NCBI GenBank assembly: GCA_902584015.1
Contig: CACHYG010000007.1
Coordinates: forward strand, 1-44,331
DNA: 44,331 nt
Source: an uncultured Pelagibacteraceae bacterium
GTDB lineage: Bacteria; Pseudomonadota; Alphaproteobacteria; Pelagibacterales; Pelagibacteraceae
Reading direction: 5' to 3'
The position numbers and the translations under genes were made by a program. Under the pieces are notes generated by a model that was not told the origin of the DNA, made no database searches, and was given only the letters and a program-made list of their open reading frames with translations. Below are positions 1-8,147 of the stretch, piece after piece; position 1 is the first letter of the stretch, and each line of letters opens with the position of its first letter.

Positions 1-186
1 AGCACCAGCTTTAATATAATTTTGGTGAACTTTTAAAAGTTCATTTGGACTATCTAAAGAACATCTCCCACACCACAGTCCCTCATCCATTTTTGCTCCA
101 ACTTTTTGTAATTCTCCTCCTATGCCCCCATCAAGAATTATTATTTTTCCTTCAGCTAATCGCTTTTCAATTGATGAATAAGACAT
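1..186 (-). CDS. bhmT: Homocysteine S-methyltransferase (betaine-homocysteine methyltransferase type), 5' part only
   Basis: The first 62 codons are present; the rest lies beyond the window's left edge. The N-terminus has the family opening IIILDGGIGGELQKVGA followed by LWCGRC and a stretch reading SPNELLKVHQNYIKAGA, as in the barrel start of Pfam homocysteine S-methyltransferases (BHMT, MmuM). These Zn enzymes move a methyl group from betaine or S-methylmethionine to homocysteine, giving methionine. The zinc-binding cysteines near the C-terminus are out of view, so the methyl donor cannot be read from sequence. The ATG lies 5 bp after the stop of the upstream VOC gene, so it is the last visible gene of a four-gene minus-strand operon. 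The dimethylglycine dehydrogenase downstream in the window favours glycine betaine as donor (inference). Confidence 0.85.
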   Translation of the reverse strand, partial: MSYSSIEKRLAEGKIIILDGGIGGELQKVGAKMDEGLWCGRCSLDSPNELLKVHQNYIKAGA

Positions 187-191
187 TTAAT

Positions 192-575
192 TTATTTGTT
201 ATTTGTAAAAGCGCAGATTTTATTTCCATCTAAATCGCGAATATATGAATAATATACACCAGAACCTTCTGGTCTTTCTCCGCCGCTTCCTTCGCTGCTA
301 CCGCCTGCTTTTAAACCGATCTCATGAAATTTATCAACTATCTCTCTTGATGAAACAATAAAAGAAACTTGCGTTCCATTTCCGAAGGTAGCAGTTTTAC
401 CATTTGCTGGTTTTGTAACATAAAATTCTATAGCACCATCGCCGTCTTTTTGCGTATATCCAGCACAAAATTCATCAGTATCTTTTCTTTTTAAACTTAT
501 AATTTGTAAAACTTCATCATAAAAATTAATGGCTTTATCTAGATTATTTGTGCCTACCATTACATACCCAATCAT
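192..575 (-). CDS. VOC-superfamily (glyoxalase/bleomycin-resistance fold) protein
   Basis: This 127-residue protein has the single-module vicinal-oxygen-chelate pattern: GYVMVGTNNLDKAINFYDEV at the N-terminus, a central FYVTKPANG segment, and the closing SYIRDLDGNKICAF. VOC proteins of this size act as dimers that bind a divalent metal and serve as lyases, isomerases, dioxygenases or resistance proteins, so the family does not fix the reaction. The start is 1 bp after the aldehyde dehydrogenase stop, and the stop is 5 bp before the methyltransferase start, so it is almost surely co-translated with them. A role on an aldehyde or keto intermediate of the same pathway is an inference. Confidence 0.85.
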   Translation of the reverse strand: MIGYVMVGTNNLDKAINFYDEVLQIISLKRKDTDEFCAGYTQKDGDGAIEFYVTKPANGKTATFGNGTQVSFIVSSREIVDKFHEIGLKAGGSSEGSGGERPEGSGVYYSYIRDLDGNKICAFTNNK

Positions 576-576
576 C

Positions 577-2010
577 TTAATTTTTCCATTCAGTGATAGT
601 TTTCACTTCCAAATATTCATGTAAACCCCAGGTACCTCCTTCACGTCCATTTCCAGACTGTCTATAACCACCAAATGGAGTGCCAGAGTCCGCAGGTTTA
701 TGATTTACGTACACAATTCCAGATCTTAATTTTTTTGAAACTCTTTTTGCTTTTTCTTTGTCTTCAGTTTGCAAATAGTTTCCAAGACCATATTCAGTGT
801 CATTTGTAATTTTTATTGCTTCTTCTTCGTTCTCAAAGGGTATTATAGATAAAACTGGACCAAAAATTTCCTCTTTGGCGATTCTCATATCATTATTTAC
901 ATCTGTGAACACTGTTGGCTTTATAAAATATCCTTTTTTGAAATCTTCAGGTTTCTCAGGTCCACCAGCTACTAAAGTTGCACCCTCTTCAATTCCACTC
1001 TTGATTAAACTTTGAATTTTATCGTATTGTGTTTTAGATATCACCGGACCTATATGTTCGCCGGCTTTTGATGCAAGATCTACTTTAATTTTATTAGCTT
1101 CATCGGCAGCTTGTTCTACTGCTCGTTTGTATATTGATTTTTCTACTAACATTCTTGTTGGTGCATCACATGATTGACCAGAGTTACTCATGACGTTTTG
1201 TATTCCATCTCTAACTGCATCAGGATAAGCATCAGCGAATACAATATTTCCACCCTTACCTCCAAGCTCTAAACAAACTCTTTTAATTGTATCAGCTGCA
1301 TTTTTTGTAATTAACTTTCCAGCTCTTGTCGATCCAGTAAAGGAAACCATATCAACATCAGGATGTCCTGATAAATCTGTACCAACACCTGGCCCATCTC
1401 CGTTTACTAAATTAAACACACCCGCAGGAAATTTTGCATCATGAATCATTTCTGCGAAAAGCATTGCTGATAAAGGAGCTATCTCAGAAGGCTTCAAAAC
1501 CATTGTACAACCAGTTGCAAGTGCTGGCACGACTTTAAGAGCTATTTGATTAATTGGCCAGTTCCAAGGAGTAATTAAACCACATACACCAATTGGTTCA
1601 TATACAATGTGATTAACAGATCCTTTGTCAAAACCAGGTTCAAAATTAAATTCTTTTAATCTTTTTATAAAATCTTCAATATGACCTGCACCTGATGCAG
1701 TTTGATTAGCTGAACACCAATCTTTTGGACAGCCAAGCTCAGTAGATATGGCATTAGTCATTTCATCCCATCTAGATTTATAGATTTCTAATAATTTTTC
1801 TAAAAGCTTTATTCTTTCTTGCTTTGAAGTTTCTTTCCAAGTTTCAAAAGATGACTTTGCAGATTTTACAGCAAGATCAGTATCTTCTGAGCTGCCTAGA
1901 GAAATTATTGCGCAAACTTCTTCGGTAGAGGGATTAATTACATTAAAATCTTTTGCTTTAACTGGATTGACCCATTGTCCATTTATATAAAATTTTTTTT
2001 TATCTTTCAT
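577..2010 (-). CDS. NAD(P)-dependent aldehyde dehydrogenase family protein
   Basis: A full-length (477 aa) ALDH-superfamily enzyme that would oxidise an aldehyde to its acid in the cytoplasm. Visible motifs: ITPWNWPINQ and KPSEIAPLSA (cofactor site), FTGSTRAGK (Rossmann turn), the general base in LELGGKGG (about residue 248) and the nucleophilic cysteine in NSGQSCDAP (residue 281), then KEEIFGPVLSI and the C-terminal PFGGYRQSGNGREGG. All catalytic residues are intact. It lies 11 bp after a class II aldolase gene and 1 bp before the VOC gene. In a betaine-rich context a trimethylaminobutyraldehyde or betaine aldehyde substrate is possible, but substrate cannot be deduced from these motifs. Confidence 0.92.
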   Translation of the reverse strand: MKDKKKFYINGQWVNPVKAKDFNVINPSTEEVCAIISLGSSEDTDLAVKSAKSSFETWKETSKQERIKLLEKLLEIYKSRWDEMTNAISTELGCPKDWCSANQTASGAGHIEDFIKRLKEFNFEPGFDKGSVNHIVYEPIGVCGLITPWNWPINQIALKVVPALATGCTMVLKPSEIAPLSAMLFAEMIHDAKFPAGVFNLVNGDGPGVGTDLSGHPDVDMVSFTGSTRAGKLITKNAADTIKRVCLELGGKGGNIVFADAYPDAVRDGIQNVMSNSGQSCDAPTRMLVEKSIYKRAVEQAADEANKIKVDLASKAGEHIGPVISKTQYDKIQSLIKSGIEEGATLVAGGPEKPEDFKKGYFIKPTVFTDVNNDMRIAKEEIFGPVLSIIPFENEEEAIKITNDTEYGLGNYLQTEDKEKAKRVSKKLRSGIVYVNHKPADSGTPFGGYRQSGNGREGGTWGLHEYLEVKTITEWKN

Positions 2011-2021
2011 AATTTATTTTT

Positions 2022-2750
2022 TTAATTTTGATAATCAGGTTCTTCTTTATCTAAAATTAATCTGATCTGATCTAAATGTGCTCTTCCCATATCAGAAGGA
2101 TAGTTTGACCATTCTTGTGCTGTTTTTTCTGCCACTTCGTGTGATGCTACATTTAATTCTTTTCCAGTTGCTAAAGCTGTTAAATATGTTTCTGCAGATT
2201 TTTCAAAATAATACAATGCATCAAATCCATCCGAAACAGTTTCACCAGTAGTTAAAATTCCATGATTTGACATTAACAGATTCTGTTTATTTCCCAATGC
2301 AGCTGCCATTTTAAGCGACTCTTCTTCAAAACCCATACCACCATACTCATTATATATAGATACTCGGTTATAAAACCTCATTGTATTTTGATCTATTGGA
2401 GGAAGAGTAGGATTTTTCAAAGCAGAGAGAGCTGTAGCGTATTTTGAATGAACATGAAATATACATTTTGCATGTGGTACTTTTTGGTGAATTGTTCCAT
2501 GAATATTTATTGCAGTAGCATCCACAAGGTCGGGTTTATTTTTTAATTCCTCGATATTTTCTTTGGTAACCAAAATTAAATCACTTACTTTCATTTGGCT
2601 AAAATGAACACCTGATTTATTAACTAAAAATTCATCAGTTGAACCAGGCACACATGCGCTAAAGTGATTTGCAACTCCCTCATTCATATTCAATCTAGCA
2701 GTCCATCTAAAAGTAGCTGCTAAATCTTTTTTTAATTCTGTTATTTCCAT
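2022..2750 (-). CDS. Class II aldolase/adducin family protein
   Basis: A 242-residue member of the L-fuculose-phosphate aldolase/adducin fold. Zn-site features are present: HVHSKYATALSAL in the middle and MSNHGILTTGETV toward the C-terminus, preceded by the early ANHFSACVPG segment. Family members are retro-aldolases, epimerases or decarboxylases of phosphosugars and related hydroxyacids; several bacterial ones of this length, paired with dehydrogenases, have no assigned substrate. It is the first gene of the operon continuing into aldehyde dehydrogenase, VOC protein and homocysteine methyltransferase (gaps of 11, 1 and 5 bp). An aldolase releasing an aldehyde for the next gene's dehydrogenase is a natural reading, but is inference. 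Confidence 0.88.
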   Translation of the reverse strand: MEITELKKDLAATFRWTARLNMNEGVANHFSACVPGSTDEFLVNKSGVHFSQMKVSDLILVTKENIEELKNKPDLVDATAINIHGTIHQKVPHAKCIFHVHSKYATALSALKNPTLPPIDQNTMRFYNRVSIYNEYGGMGFEEESLKMAAALGNKQNLLMSNHGILTTGETVSDGFDALYYFEKSAETYLTALATGKELNVASHEVAEKTAQEWSNYPSDMGRAHLDQIRLILDKEEPDYQN

Positions 2751-2783
2751 ATTAATTATAATAAACTATATCATTAATAAATT

Positions 2784-3668
2784 ATGAACAATAAAGTATT
2801 TATATCGTGTGCAGTTACTGGATCTGGTGATACTGCTAAAAAACATCCTGATTTACCAAAGACACCAGAACAAATAGCAAAATCTGCAATCGAAGCAGCA
2901 AAAGCAGGTGCAGCGATTGCACATATACATGTTAGAGAGGAAGATGGAACACCAAGTAGAAGATTAGAATTATACAAAGAAGTTGTCGATAGAATCAGAT
3001 CATCAGACACAGATGTAGTTCTAAATCTTACGACTGGAATGGGTGGTGATTTAGATATAGGAGAAAATAGTCCACTTCAATTTGGTCCATTAACTGATAT
3101 GGCGAATGTAATGGAAAGAATTGCAAATGCTGAACAGTTCTTGCCTGAGATTTGTACTCTTGATTGTGGGACTTTAAATTTTGGAGATGGATCTGTTATT
3201 ACAATCAATACCCCAAGAGATTTAAGAAAAGCAGCAAAAAGACTTCAAGAAATAAAAGTTAAACCAGAGATAGAAGCTTTTGATTTAGGAAATATGTGGT
3301 TTGGAGCTCAGTTATATCAAGAAGGATTACTCAGTGATCCCCCAATGTTCCAAATGTGTTTAGGTATTCCTTGGGGTGCACCCGCTACACCTTTAGCAAT
3401 GCAAGCAATGAAAGATATTATGCCAAAAGAGGCAGTATGGAGTGGTTTTGCAATTTCTAAAAATGAAATGCCTTATGTTGCTCAAACAGTAGTAATGGGT
3501 GGAAACCCAAGAGTAGGGCTTGAGGATAATTTATATATTTCAAAAGGAAAGTTAGCTACAAATGCTCAACTAGTTGAAAAGGCAAGAAGAATTGTTGAGG
3601 ACTTAGGAGCTTCAGTAATGACGCCTGCCGAAACTAGAGAAAAGTTAAAACTAGTAAAGCATAAATAA
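2784..3668 (+). CDS. Beta-keto acid cleavage enzyme (BKACE, DUF849)
   Basis: A 294-residue TIM-barrel protein of the 3-keto-5-aminohexanoate cleavage family. These Zn enzymes condense a beta-keto acid with acetyl-CoA to release a CoA thioester plus a shortened product; characterised members include one that splits 3-dehydrocarnitine into glycine betaine and acetoacetyl-CoA. The metal histidines are in AHIHVRE (H47, H49), the N-terminus reads ISCAVTGSGDT, and the conserved late segment is GGNPRVGLEDNLY. The gene is divergent from the aldolase operon with a 33 bp gap and has no obvious Shine-Dalgarno sequence. The nearby gamma-butyrobetaine-hydroxylase-like and methyltransferase genes make dehydrocarnitine the most attractive substrate (inference). 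Confidence 0.88.
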   Translation: MNNKVFISCAVTGSGDTAKKHPDLPKTPEQIAKSAIEAAKAGAAIAHIHVREEDGTPSRRLELYKEVVDRIRSSDTDVVLNLTTGMGGDLDIGENSPLQFGPLTDMANVMERIANAEQFLPEICTLDCGTLNFGDGSVITINTPRDLRKAAKRLQEIKVKPEIEAFDLGNMWFGAQLYQEGLLSDPPMFQMCLGIPWGAPATPLAMQAMKDIMPKEAVWSGFAISKNEMPYVAQTVVMGGNPRVGLEDNLYISKGKLATNAQLVEKARRIVEDLGASVMTPAETREKLKLVKHK

Positions 3669-3748
3669 AAATCTTTAAAACTATATCCTGTGGCAACTTG
3701 CTCCAATATTAGAGTTGATAAGATAACTTTAAATATTAAATAAGCTGC

Positions 3749-4192
3749 ATGAATTTAAAATCTATAATCAAAAGATCGTTAATAACCATATCAATTACTT
3801 TATTACCAACTTTGTTGAATGCAGCAGATGTAACAATTGAGATGCTTAACAAACTAGGAAAAGAGAGTATGATTTACTCACAAAAAATTGTAAAAGTAAA
3901 GTCAGGTGATACAGTTTTTTGGAAAGCGACAACCAAAGGTCATAACGTAGAGTTTATAAAAGGTGGGTTTCCTGCTGGTGTTGAAAAATTTAAATCTAAA
4001 ATGAACAAAGATGCTGAATATAAATTTACTGTGCCAGGTATTTATGCTTATTGGTGCACACCTCATAAAAGTATGGGAATGATTGGATTTGTTGTTGTAG
4101 ATGGAGATAAATCAAATATAGAGGCTATAAAAGCACTTAAATTTTTTGGAAAATCAAAAAAAATTGCTCCAGATTTAATAAACCAATTATAA
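3749..4192 (+). CDS. Pseudoazurin-like type 1 copper protein, periplasmic
   Basis: A 147-residue blue copper protein with a signal peptide ending near LLNAADV (about residue 25). The four copper ligands are readable: H65 (KGHNVEF), C103 and H106 (YWCTPHKSMGM) and M111; the Cys-x2-His-x4-Met spacing is that of pseudoazurins. Such proteins shuttle single electrons in the periplasm between the cytochrome bc1 level and reductases or oxidases. Its stop directly abuts the stop of the convergent ABC ATPase gene. No copper reductase or denitrification gene is visible, so its partner is unknown. A C-terminal tail of about 25 residues after the cupredoxin barrel is somewhat longer than the minimum. Confidence 0.92.
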   Translation: MNLKSIIKRSLITISITLLPTLLNAADVTIEMLNKLGKESMIYSQKIVKVKSGDTVFWKATTKGHNVEFIKGGFPAGVEKFKSKMNKDAEYKFTVPGIYAYWCTPHKSMGMIGFVVVDGDKSNIEAIKALKFFGKSKKIAPDLINQL

Positions 4193-5245
4193 TTAATTAG
4201 TTTTAACTGCTTCTTTTAAATGTTCTTTAGCAAGTGCTTTAGATAACTCTTTTTGGGTTAGAAATCCCTTAGTATTTCCACTTTTATCTACAACCTCACA
4301 GTTTGCATTTGAACAAACTACTTGTGGTAGGAATTCCTCTATAAATTGATCTTCATTTATTTTAACAAGATTTGATTTGTCAATATTATCAACCTCATTT
4401 ACTGATTTCATTATTATTTTGGCCTTTATAACTTTTGCTCTATTTACATCTTTAACAAATGCTGAAACATAATCATCCGCAGGTTTCATTATTATTTCTA
4501 TTGGGGTTCCGACTTGAACTAATCTTCCTCCATTTAAAATTCCAATATGATCACCTAATTTTAAAGATTCATCTAAATCATGCGTAATGAAAACTATCGT
4601 TTTTTTTAATTCGCCTTGTAAATCAAGCAACTGTTTTTGCATGTCACTTCTTATTAAAGGGTCAAGTGCTGAAAAAGCTTCATCCATTAATAATATGTCA
4701 GTGTCAGTAGCAAGCGCTCTTGCTAAACCAACTCTTTGTTGCATACCTCCAGATAGTTGGTTTGGGTATTGGTTTTCAAAGCCACTTAAACCAACAGCTT
4801 CTATTTTTTCCATAGCAACTTTATTTTTATCCTCAGGTTTTTTACCCTGAACCTCAAGTCCGTAACCAACATTTTCTAAAACAGTTTTATGTGGAAATAG
4901 CCCAAACCTTTGAAAAACCATGCTCATTTTATGTCTTCTAAAATCTATTAATTTATTTTTGTCTAAACTCATCACATCAGTACCTTCTACAGAAACCACA
5001 CCTGATGTTGGGTCGATTAACCGATTAATATGCCTAATTAAAGTAGATTTACCTGAACCAGATAAGCCCATACATACAAATGTTTCACCTTCATCAATCT
5101 TAAGTGACACGTTATCCAAACCAACTGTATGTCCTGTTTTTTCTAAAATTTCTTCTTTAGTAGCACCTTCTTGTACCATAGGTAGGATCTTCTTCGGAGA
5201 GGGACCAAATATTTTATAAACATTACTAATTTCAATTTTACTCAT
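4193..5245 (-). CDS. proV: Glycine betaine/proline-type ABC transporter ATP-binding protein (ProV/OpuAA family)
   Basis: A 350-residue ABC ATPase of the quaternary-amine uptake family. It begins with the ProV-type N-terminal extension (NVYKIFGPSPKKILPMVQEG), then Walker A GLSGSGKST, Q-loop VFQRFGLFPH, signature LSGGMQQR and Walker B LLMDEAFSALDP followed by the switch histidine in FITHDLDE. After about residue 270 it has a shortened, CBS-like regulatory tail with the end motif KGFLTQKELSKAL. The expected membrane and binding-protein genes (ProW, ProX) are not adjacent: the flanks are pseudoazurin (convergent) and a divergent dioxygenase gene. The substrate class (glycine betaine, carnitine, butyrobetaine, choline or proline) rests on family resemblance and context. 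Confidence 0.88.
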   Translation of the reverse strand: MSKIEISNVYKIFGPSPKKILPMVQEGATKEEILEKTGHTVGLDNVSLKIDEGETFVCMGLSGSGKSTLIRHINRLIDPTSGVVSVEGTDVMSLDKNKLIDFRRHKMSMVFQRFGLFPHKTVLENVGYGLEVQGKKPEDKNKVAMEKIEAVGLSGFENQYPNQLSGGMQQRVGLARALATDTDILLMDEAFSALDPLIRSDMQKQLLDLQGELKKTIVFITHDLDESLKLGDHIGILNGGRLVQVGTPIEIIMKPADDYVSAFVKDVNRAKVIKAKIIMKSVNEVDNIDKSNLVKINEDQFIEEFLPQVVCSNANCEVVDKSGNTKGFLTQKELSKALAKEHLKEAVKTN

Positions 5246-5274
5246 TTTTTATAAAGTTTTAACAGTTGTCCAAG

Positions 5275-5293
5275 TTTGTTGCAAAGTAACAAA
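5275..5293. promoter_or_regulatory. Candidate operator, imperfect inverted repeat
   Basis: In the 135 bp between the divergent ABC ATPase and dioxygenase genes lies TTTGTTGC-AAA-GTAACAAA: two 8-base arms that match at 7 positions around a 3-base centre. The size and symmetry resemble the operator of a dimeric repressor. It sits where it could control both promoters. No regulator gene is adjacent, so the binding protein is unknown. Confidence 0.35.
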
Positions 5294-5341
5294 TTTTATT
5301 TTTGATATTATTTAAAAAAACAATAATTTATCAACTATAAA

Positions 5342-5369
5342 TTGCATTGAAAATGTAAATAAGTATAAT
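5342..5369 (+). promoter_or_regulatory. Sigma70-type promoter for the dioxygenase gene
   Basis: TTGCAT at 5342-5347 and a perfect TATAAT at 5364-5369 are separated by 16 bp. The -10 ends only 11 bp before the ATG at 5381, and no Shine-Dalgarno sequence is seen, so the transcript would be nearly leaderless. Confidence 0.5.
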
Positions 5370-5380
5370 AAATTTTAAGC

Positions 5381-6505
5381 ATGCTCAGTATTTCGAAACT
5401 TGAAAAAAACGGAACCTACCTAAGAATTCTTTGGAGCGATGGAGAAGAAAGTAAATTTAATTATTTATGGTTAAGGGATAATTGTCCAACGGCACACGAT
5501 AAAGATTCTAGGCATAGAATGTTTGATATATTAAACGTTTCTAAAAATTTAAATCCAACAAAATACAAAGTTAATGATGAAGGCAAACTAGAAATAGTTT
5601 GGAGTGAAGGAAATCATACAAGTTTTTATGATATTAATTGGTTAAGAAAAAACTGTTACACAATCAAAAATAAACAAAAATATATTTCTCCATACCAACT
5701 TTGGGACAAATCGATTGAAAAAAATATAAAGTCTATAAGCATTGATTGCGATGAAATCATGTCTTCAGATGAAGGTTTAATAAAGTGGTTAAAACTTCTT
5801 CACTATAATGGAATAGCTTTAGTAAACAACGCACCAACAAAAGAAAAATCGGCTTTTGAAGTTTTAAATAGAATTAGTCACACAAGAGAAACTTTTTTTA
5901 AAACACCTTTTGAAGTTATAAATATACCTAAACCAAATAACTCAGCCTATACAGCTCACGCTTTGAAAAATCATATGGATTTACCTTGGTTTGAAAATCC
6001 ACCAGGCTATCAGTTTTTACATTGTCTTATAAATTCAGCTGATGGAGGAGATTCATCAGCAGTTGATGGTTTTGCTGTTGCAGATTACTTAAAGAATAAT
6101 GAAAAGGATATTTTTGATACTTTAGTAAATATACCATTAAAATTTAGAGATAAGGATTATACCCAGCAAGCTCACAGAAGTTTTTATGCACCTGCAATAA
6201 GTTTAACTAAAGATGGTGATTATAATGATATTAGATTTAGTGTTGCAACTATGGATGCATTAGATTGTCATCCAGATGTAATGGACCAAGTTTATTTCGC
6301 GCATCATAGATTTGGCAATCTATTACATGATGATAGATTTGTTATTAAGTTCAGATTAAATCCAGGAGATATATACTCTTTTAATAACAGAAGAGTTTTA
6401 CACGGTAGAACAGCATTCGATCCTAACTCAGGACATAGACACCTACAGGGTTACTATATGGATCGTGATGAGATAATTGGTAGACTTAGTTATCTATCGC
6501 AATAA
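5381..6505 (+). CDS. Gamma-butyrobetaine dioxygenase/TMLD-like Fe(II)/2-oxoglutarate oxygenase
   Basis: A 374-residue protein with the two-domain layout of gamma-butyrobetaine hydroxylase (BBOX): an N-terminal DUF971-like domain (WLRDNCPTAHDKDSRHR, about 30-46) and a TauD/TfdA-type double-stranded beta-helix. The facial triad is H198 and D200 (KNHMDLPW) with H341 (RRVLHGRTAF); R353 (GHRHLQGYY) is placed to bind 2-oxoglutarate. BBOX converts gamma-butyrobetaine to L-carnitine; trimethyllysine dioxygenase is the close paralogue and an alternative reading. Only one cysteine of the usual N-terminal zinc cluster is evident in the first motif. The gene stands alone on its strand, divergent from the ProV-like ATPase. 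A substrate imported by that transporter is an inference. Confidence 0.85.
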   Translation: MLSISKLEKNGTYLRILWSDGEESKFNYLWLRDNCPTAHDKDSRHRMFDILNVSKNLNPTKYKVNDEGKLEIVWSEGNHTSFYDINWLRKNCYTIKNKQKYISPYQLWDKSIEKNIKSISIDCDEIMSSDEGLIKWLKLLHYNGIALVNNAPTKEKSAFEVLNRISHTRETFFKTPFEVINIPKPNNSAYTAHALKNHMDLPWFENPPGYQFLHCLINSADGGDSSAVDGFAVADYLKNNEKDIFDTLVNIPLKFRDKDYTQQAHRSFYAPAISLTKDGDYNDIRFSVATMDALDCHPDVMDQVYFAHHRFGNLLHDDRFVIKFRLNPGDIYSFNNRRVLHGRTAFDPNSGHRHLQGYYMDRDEIIGRLSYLSQ

Positions 6506-7159
6506 TTATAAATTTTCAATAATAAGATTTTTTTCTAAAAATTTTTTTCTCAATTTTTTATCTTTAATTGTGTAAAAATAAATAGGTTTTTTTATTTTTA
6601 AGAGTTTTTTATTAGTAAGAAATTTTTTTTCCAAAACTAATAATTTAAGGTATTTTAACTTACTTTTTTGCAAAATTAGTTTTATTGAAGAAGTCGATGA
6701 AAAAACTAGCCCTAAATTTAAATTTTTTTTAATTTTATTTATATTTGAAATATTTTTTTCATTAAAAGAGGTTATGCTATAATATTTTAATCCTTTTATA
6801 CTAGAAATAAGATTTAAAAAGTTTTCTTTTGTGAATTTTGATTTAATTTCTAGCATTAAGTAATTTTTTTTTGAAATTTTTATTACCTCATCCAAAGTTG
6901 GAATATGCATTTTATATTTTGATGTAATTTTATTTATATCTTTATATTTTAAATTTTTTATTAACTTTTTACTATTAAATTGCTTTAGGCTAAAATCATG
7001 GTAACAAATAATTTTATTTTCTAAAGTTGTATGTAAATCAGTTTCAATTCCATAATTTTTTTTAAAGCAAAACTTGAAGGCTTTAATTGAATTTTCTTTG
7101 AAATTTTTTTTTGCTAGTCCTCTATGAACAATATTATGACCTTGTCTGTTAAATCTCAT
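6506..7159 (-). CDS. Glycerophosphodiester phosphodiesterase family protein (GDPD)
   Basis: A 217-residue, lysine-rich GDPD-type TIM barrel. The signature residues are present: HRGLAKKNFKENS at the N-terminus (His-Arg and Glu-Asn), GIETDLHTT (metal Glu and Asp) and CYHDFSLKQ (catalytic His-Asp), with a later LMLEIKSK strand. Such enzymes split glycerophosphodiesters such as glycerophosphocholine into glycerol-3-phosphate and an alcohol. No signal peptide is seen, so it is cytoplasmic. It is slightly short for the family but not truncated at a motif. Its start overlaps the end of the upstream dehydrogenase gene by 11 bp, indicating co-translation. Release of choline would fit the betaine theme but is inference. 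Confidence 0.85.
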   Translation of the reverse strand: MRFNRQGHNIVHRGLAKKNFKENSIKAFKFCFKKNYGIETDLHTTLENKIICYHDFSLKQFNSKKLIKNLKYKDINKITSKYKMHIPTLDEVIKISKKNYLMLEIKSKFTKENFLNLISSIKGLKYYSITSFNEKNISNINKIKKNLNLGLVFSSTSSIKLILQKSKLKYLKLLVLEKKFLTNKKLLKIKKPIYFYTIKDKKLRKKFLEKNLIIENL

Positions 7160-8090
7160 AACCTTTCTTTTCAGGCTCTTTATCTATAATCCTGGTTGGA
7201 AAACCCTTTGCTCTAAAGTCTATTTTATTCTTATCCTCCATTCTTTTAACTATCATTGAAGACCATGCGCGAGGACCATAGTTTTTCAAACCTTCCTGAA
7301 AAATTTTTACAATCATTGGTGATATTTCTAAAGATGAATTAAGTTTTTTTGCTAAATTATCAAATAAAGAAGTATCTTTTAAAACTAAATCCATCGTAAA
7401 ATTTATATTATAGGAACCATTCAATATTACTTGGCTTTCTGTTTCGTGCACAAATGAATTTCCAGATGAAATAGCAATTCCCTTAAAAGTTTTTTCTAAA
7501 TCTAAATTAGATTTTTTTGCAACAGTCCAAGCTTCACCTAAAGCAACTAAATGAACTGATGCTAAGTAATTTGTTATAACTTTCAAAACAGAAGCAGAGC
7601 CTAATTCTCCAGTATGAAGAATTTTTTCACCCATTGATGAAAGAGCAGAAAAAATTTTTTCAAATGCAGATCTTTCTCCACCAACGAATATTGCAATATT
7701 TCCTGTATCAGCTCTGTGGCAACCTCCGCTTACTGGTCCATCAAGAGCAAATGCTTTTTTTTCTTTAACTAACTTTCCAATTCTTTTTACTTCTTTTTCA
7801 TCAGTCGTACTCATTTCGAGCCATATCTTATTTTTTGATAACCCATTAATTACACCGTCTTTTGACTCCATTACCTCTCTACATATTTCAGGTGAGGGTA
7901 AGCATGTAATAATTAGATCAGAATCTTGAGCAAGCTCTTTTGGATTTTTTGAAATACTTGCTCCTTTTGAGATTAAATTTTCCATTGTTTTTGGGTCAAG
8001 ATCATAAATAGTCAATTTGAAGTTGTTTCTCAATAGACTGCCCGCAAGTTTCCCCCCAACATTTCCTAGGCCTATAAAACCAATTTTCAT
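7149..8090 (-). CDS. NAD-binding beta-hydroxyacid dehydrogenase (3-hydroxyisobutyrate dehydrogenase family)
   Basis: A 313-residue member of the 6-phosphogluconate/3-hydroxyisobutyrate dehydrogenase superfamily. The N-terminal Rossmann motif GFIGLGNVGGKLAGSL is followed by the substrate-binding signature DGPVSGGCHRADTG (about 118-131) and the helix with the catalytic lysine, SASVLKVITNYLASVHL. Known activities oxidise 3-hydroxyisobutyrate, tartronate semialdehyde, succinic semialdehyde and similar beta-hydroxyacids. It is first in a two-gene minus-strand unit with the GDPD gene. In this neighbourhood a role in oxidising carnitine or a derived hydroxyacid is conceivable, although characterised carnitine dehydrogenases belong to another (3-hydroxyacyl-CoA dehydrogenase-like) family; the substrate is unassigned. 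Confidence 0.85.
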   Translation of the reverse strand: MKIGFIGLGNVGGKLAGSLLRNNFKLTIYDLDPKTMENLISKGASISKNPKELAQDSDLIITCLPSPEICREVMESKDGVINGLSKNKIWLEMSTTDEKEVKRIGKLVKEKKAFALDGPVSGGCHRADTGNIAIFVGGERSAFEKIFSALSSMGEKILHTGELGSASVLKVITNYLASVHLVALGEAWTVAKKSNLDLEKTFKGIAISSGNSFVHETESQVILNGSYNINFTMDLVLKDTSLFDNLAKKLNSSLEISPMIVKIFQEGLKNYGPRAWSSMIVKRMEDKNKIDFRAKGFPTRIIDKEPEKKGYEI

Positions 8091-8147
8091 TTGCGTCCTT
8101 ATTGTAAAGTTAATTTATTTTTCTCATGTTATATTGTTTGAGTAAAA

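Noticed and set aside
2751..2783. A SAM-V riboswitch, known upstream of bhmT in some SAR11 genomes, was looked for ahead of the methyltransferase operon.
   Set aside because: The methyltransferase gene follows the VOC gene by only 5 bp and the operon leader is 33 bp, too short for the element; no matching core was seen. The gap before metC (36171-36245) also lacks it.
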